NCBI RefSeq assembly: GCF_002979655.1 | Contig: NZ_PCPG01000009.1 | Coordinates: forward strand, 1 to 64,000 | Direction of reading: 5' to 3' | Length of the DNA: 64,000 nucleotides | Origin: Microbacterium sp. MYb45 | Lineage (GTDB): Bacteria; Actinomycetota; Actinomycetes; Actinomycetales; Microbacteriaceae | Shown: positions 63,073 through 64,000 of the stretch, piece by piece | How the letters are laid out: every line of letters begins with the position of its first letter | Position numbering within the stretch: the first letter of the stretch is position 1 | Made by a program: the position numbers and the translations under genes | The notes under the pieces: generated by a model | What the model was told of the DNA's origin: nothing | The model's database searches: none | What the model saw: only the letters and a program-made list of their open reading frames with translations

Positions 63073-63873
63073 TCAGGCGCGTCGGACGGGCTGCTGCAGC
63101 TCGGTGACCCAGTCCGACTGGTCGTCCGACACGGCGCGGACGTAGAGCTCTCGGCACGGCCCGTCGTGCACCAGACCGCGGGCGAAGATCTCGGTGTGGA
63201 TGCCGTGCCAGCTCTCGGCGATGCGGTCCATCGACCCGAGGTGGATGCCGCACACCGCTTCGTTCGCGGCCGAGAGTTCGATGATCTCGAACCCGTCGCG
63301 GGCGGGGCCGGAGTATGTGTACCCGACGACGACCTGCAGGCCGTCGTCGAGCGTCTCGTACTGGGCGATCGGAGTGGAGAGCGAGTGCTCGTCGCCGATG
63401 ATCGCCGCCACGGAGTCGAACGACGGGCCCACGACGGCGGCGACGGACGACTGATCGGCGACGACGGTGCGGATGGCGGCGAGGCGGACGGCCGGGAGGG
63501 GCTTGTCGACGATCTCGATCGGGGACATGTGGTTCTCTTTCTCGATGAGGTGGAGGCGCCGCTCCACGTCGACGAGTCTCTCTGCGGCGACCCGGTGCTC
63601 CAGCTCGACCTCCGCGCGGCGGATCCGCAGCAGGGAGGCGATGCGGTCGGCGTCGACACCTCGGTCGAGGATCGACGAGATGTCATCGAGCCCGAAGCCC
63701 AGCTGACGCAGGGCGACGATCCGATGCAGACGATCCAGTTGCGAGGGGTCGTAGGAGCGGTAGCCGCTGAACTCGTCCACGTGGGCGGGGACGAGCAGGC
63801 CGGCCGTGTCCCAATGCCGCAGCATGCGGTGGGTCACCTGGCCGATCTGCGCGAACGCTCCGATGGACAACAT
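63073..63873 (-). CDS. MerR-family regulator with GyrI-like effector domain (TipA/BltR type)
   Basis: A 266-residue activator. SIGAFAQIGQVTHRMLRHWDTAGLL is the helix-turn-helix, a long helix links at about 75-115, and residues 118-266 form a GyrI-like ligand pocket (VDKPLPAVRLAAIRTVV, YTYSGPARDGFEI). Such proteins sense drugs and other hydrophobic compounds. GGGAGAAC lies before the ATG. It ends 19 bases before the lipoprotein start, so the two probably form one leftward operon. Confidence 0.9.
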   Translation of the reverse strand: MLSIGAFAQIGQVTHRMLRHWDTAGLLVPAHVDEFSGYRSYDPSQLDRLHRIVALRQLGFGLDDISSILDRGVDADRIASLLRIRRAEVELEHRVAAERLVDVERRLHLIEKENHMSPIEIVDKPLPAVRLAAIRTVVADQSSVAAVVGPSFDSVAAIIGDEHSLSTPIAQYETLDDGLQVVVGYTYSGPARDGFEIIELSAANEAVCGIHLGSMDRIAESWHGIHTEIFARGLVHDGPCRELYVRAVSDDQSDWVTELQQPVRRA

Positions 63874-63889
63874 GTCTCTGTTCTCCCGT

Positions 63890-63910
63890 CTGCCACAGTG
63901 TCAGGGTCAA
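63890..63910 (-). promoter_or_regulatory. MerR-type promoter element before the TipA/BltR-like gene
   Basis: On the minus strand a -35 TTGACC (63905-63910) is followed directly by CTGACAC-T-GTGGCAG (63890-63904), a palindrome with one mismatch. The arrangement matches self-activated MerR-family promoters, in which the dyad fills the spacer. No clear -10 is visible at 19 bases. Confidence 0.5.
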
Positions 63911-64000
63911 GTATCGCGTCCGGGATGTGTCGATCGATTTCGCGGCGGTGTGCGGGACCCCCCGTGACCGCATATCGGTATTTCGTTTTGTGGGCCTGAT
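63911..64000. other. Window end, no gene recognised
   Basis: The last 90 bases hold no open frame or hairpin that I can support. The final 30 bases are noticeably AT-rich and may be a promoter for a gene beyond the window. Confidence 0.3.

Overview
The window is high-GC actinobacterial DNA, most like Microbacterium or a close relative in the Microbacteriaceae. This rests on very high GC with GC-rich third codon positions, many GTG and some TTG starts, short operons with ATGA/GTGA overlaps, an LAxTG-type wall-anchor signal, a Streptomyces-like SoxR box and a CsoR copper system. I see no insertion sequence, phage gene, CRISPR array, rRNA or integrase. It reads as a chromosomal stretch rich in sugar-use islands, each with its own local regulator.

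Layout. (1) 1-4969: L-arabinose operon (araD, an FGGY kinase, araA, an aldose-1-epimerase-like gene) behind a 47-bp-arm palindrome. (2) 5122-9247: a lipoprotein, then a GH2 beta-mannosidase with its LacI regulator. (3) 9263-17234: an island under a second LacI regulator, with an FAD-dependent oxidoreductase, an ABC sugar importer and a Tat-exported protein of unknown family. (4) 17306-26576: a leftward copper operon (copZ, a membrane-anchored YtkA-like protein, copA, a YHS protein, a CopB-type ATPase, csoR). It is preceded by a UspA and an MFS pump, with an orphan E2 acyltransferase divergent; three matching CsoR-type boxes tie these together. (5) 26595-35200: fructose/fructan island (fructokinase, ABM protein, FrcBCA-type importer, LacI regulator, cell-wall GH32 levanase/inulinase) joined by three copies of a TTGACATCGATGTCAA-type operator. 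(6) 35298-40448: AI-2E-family transporter, two orphan genes, an arylsulfatase, and tRNA-Gly(CCC). (7) 40513-45892: L-rhamnonate catabolism (FAH hydrolase, rhmD, zinc-type dehydrogenase, transporter, IclR regulator). (8) 45902-64000: dcd, then efflux and regulatory genes: a SoxR-controlled MFS/imine-reductase/MarR operon, an HxlR-MFS pair, two divergent MarR-type genes with His/Gly-rich tails, a CDF transporter, a RIO-type kinase, an AraC-MFS pair, lipoproteins and a TipA-like MerR.

Together these describe a plant- or soil-associated saprophyte that takes up and degrades arabinose, mannosides, fructans and rhamnonate. It also defends itself against copper and redox-active compounds. The most interesting points are the orphan E2 gene in the apparent copper regulon, the SoxR-driven imine reductase operon, the His-rich divergent MarR pair, the identical inverted repeats ahead of an orphan membrane gene and the sulfatase, and the rhamnonate operon that pairs RhmD with a zinc-family dehydrogenase and an FAH hydrolase. 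All motif positions were read by eye; no database search was run.
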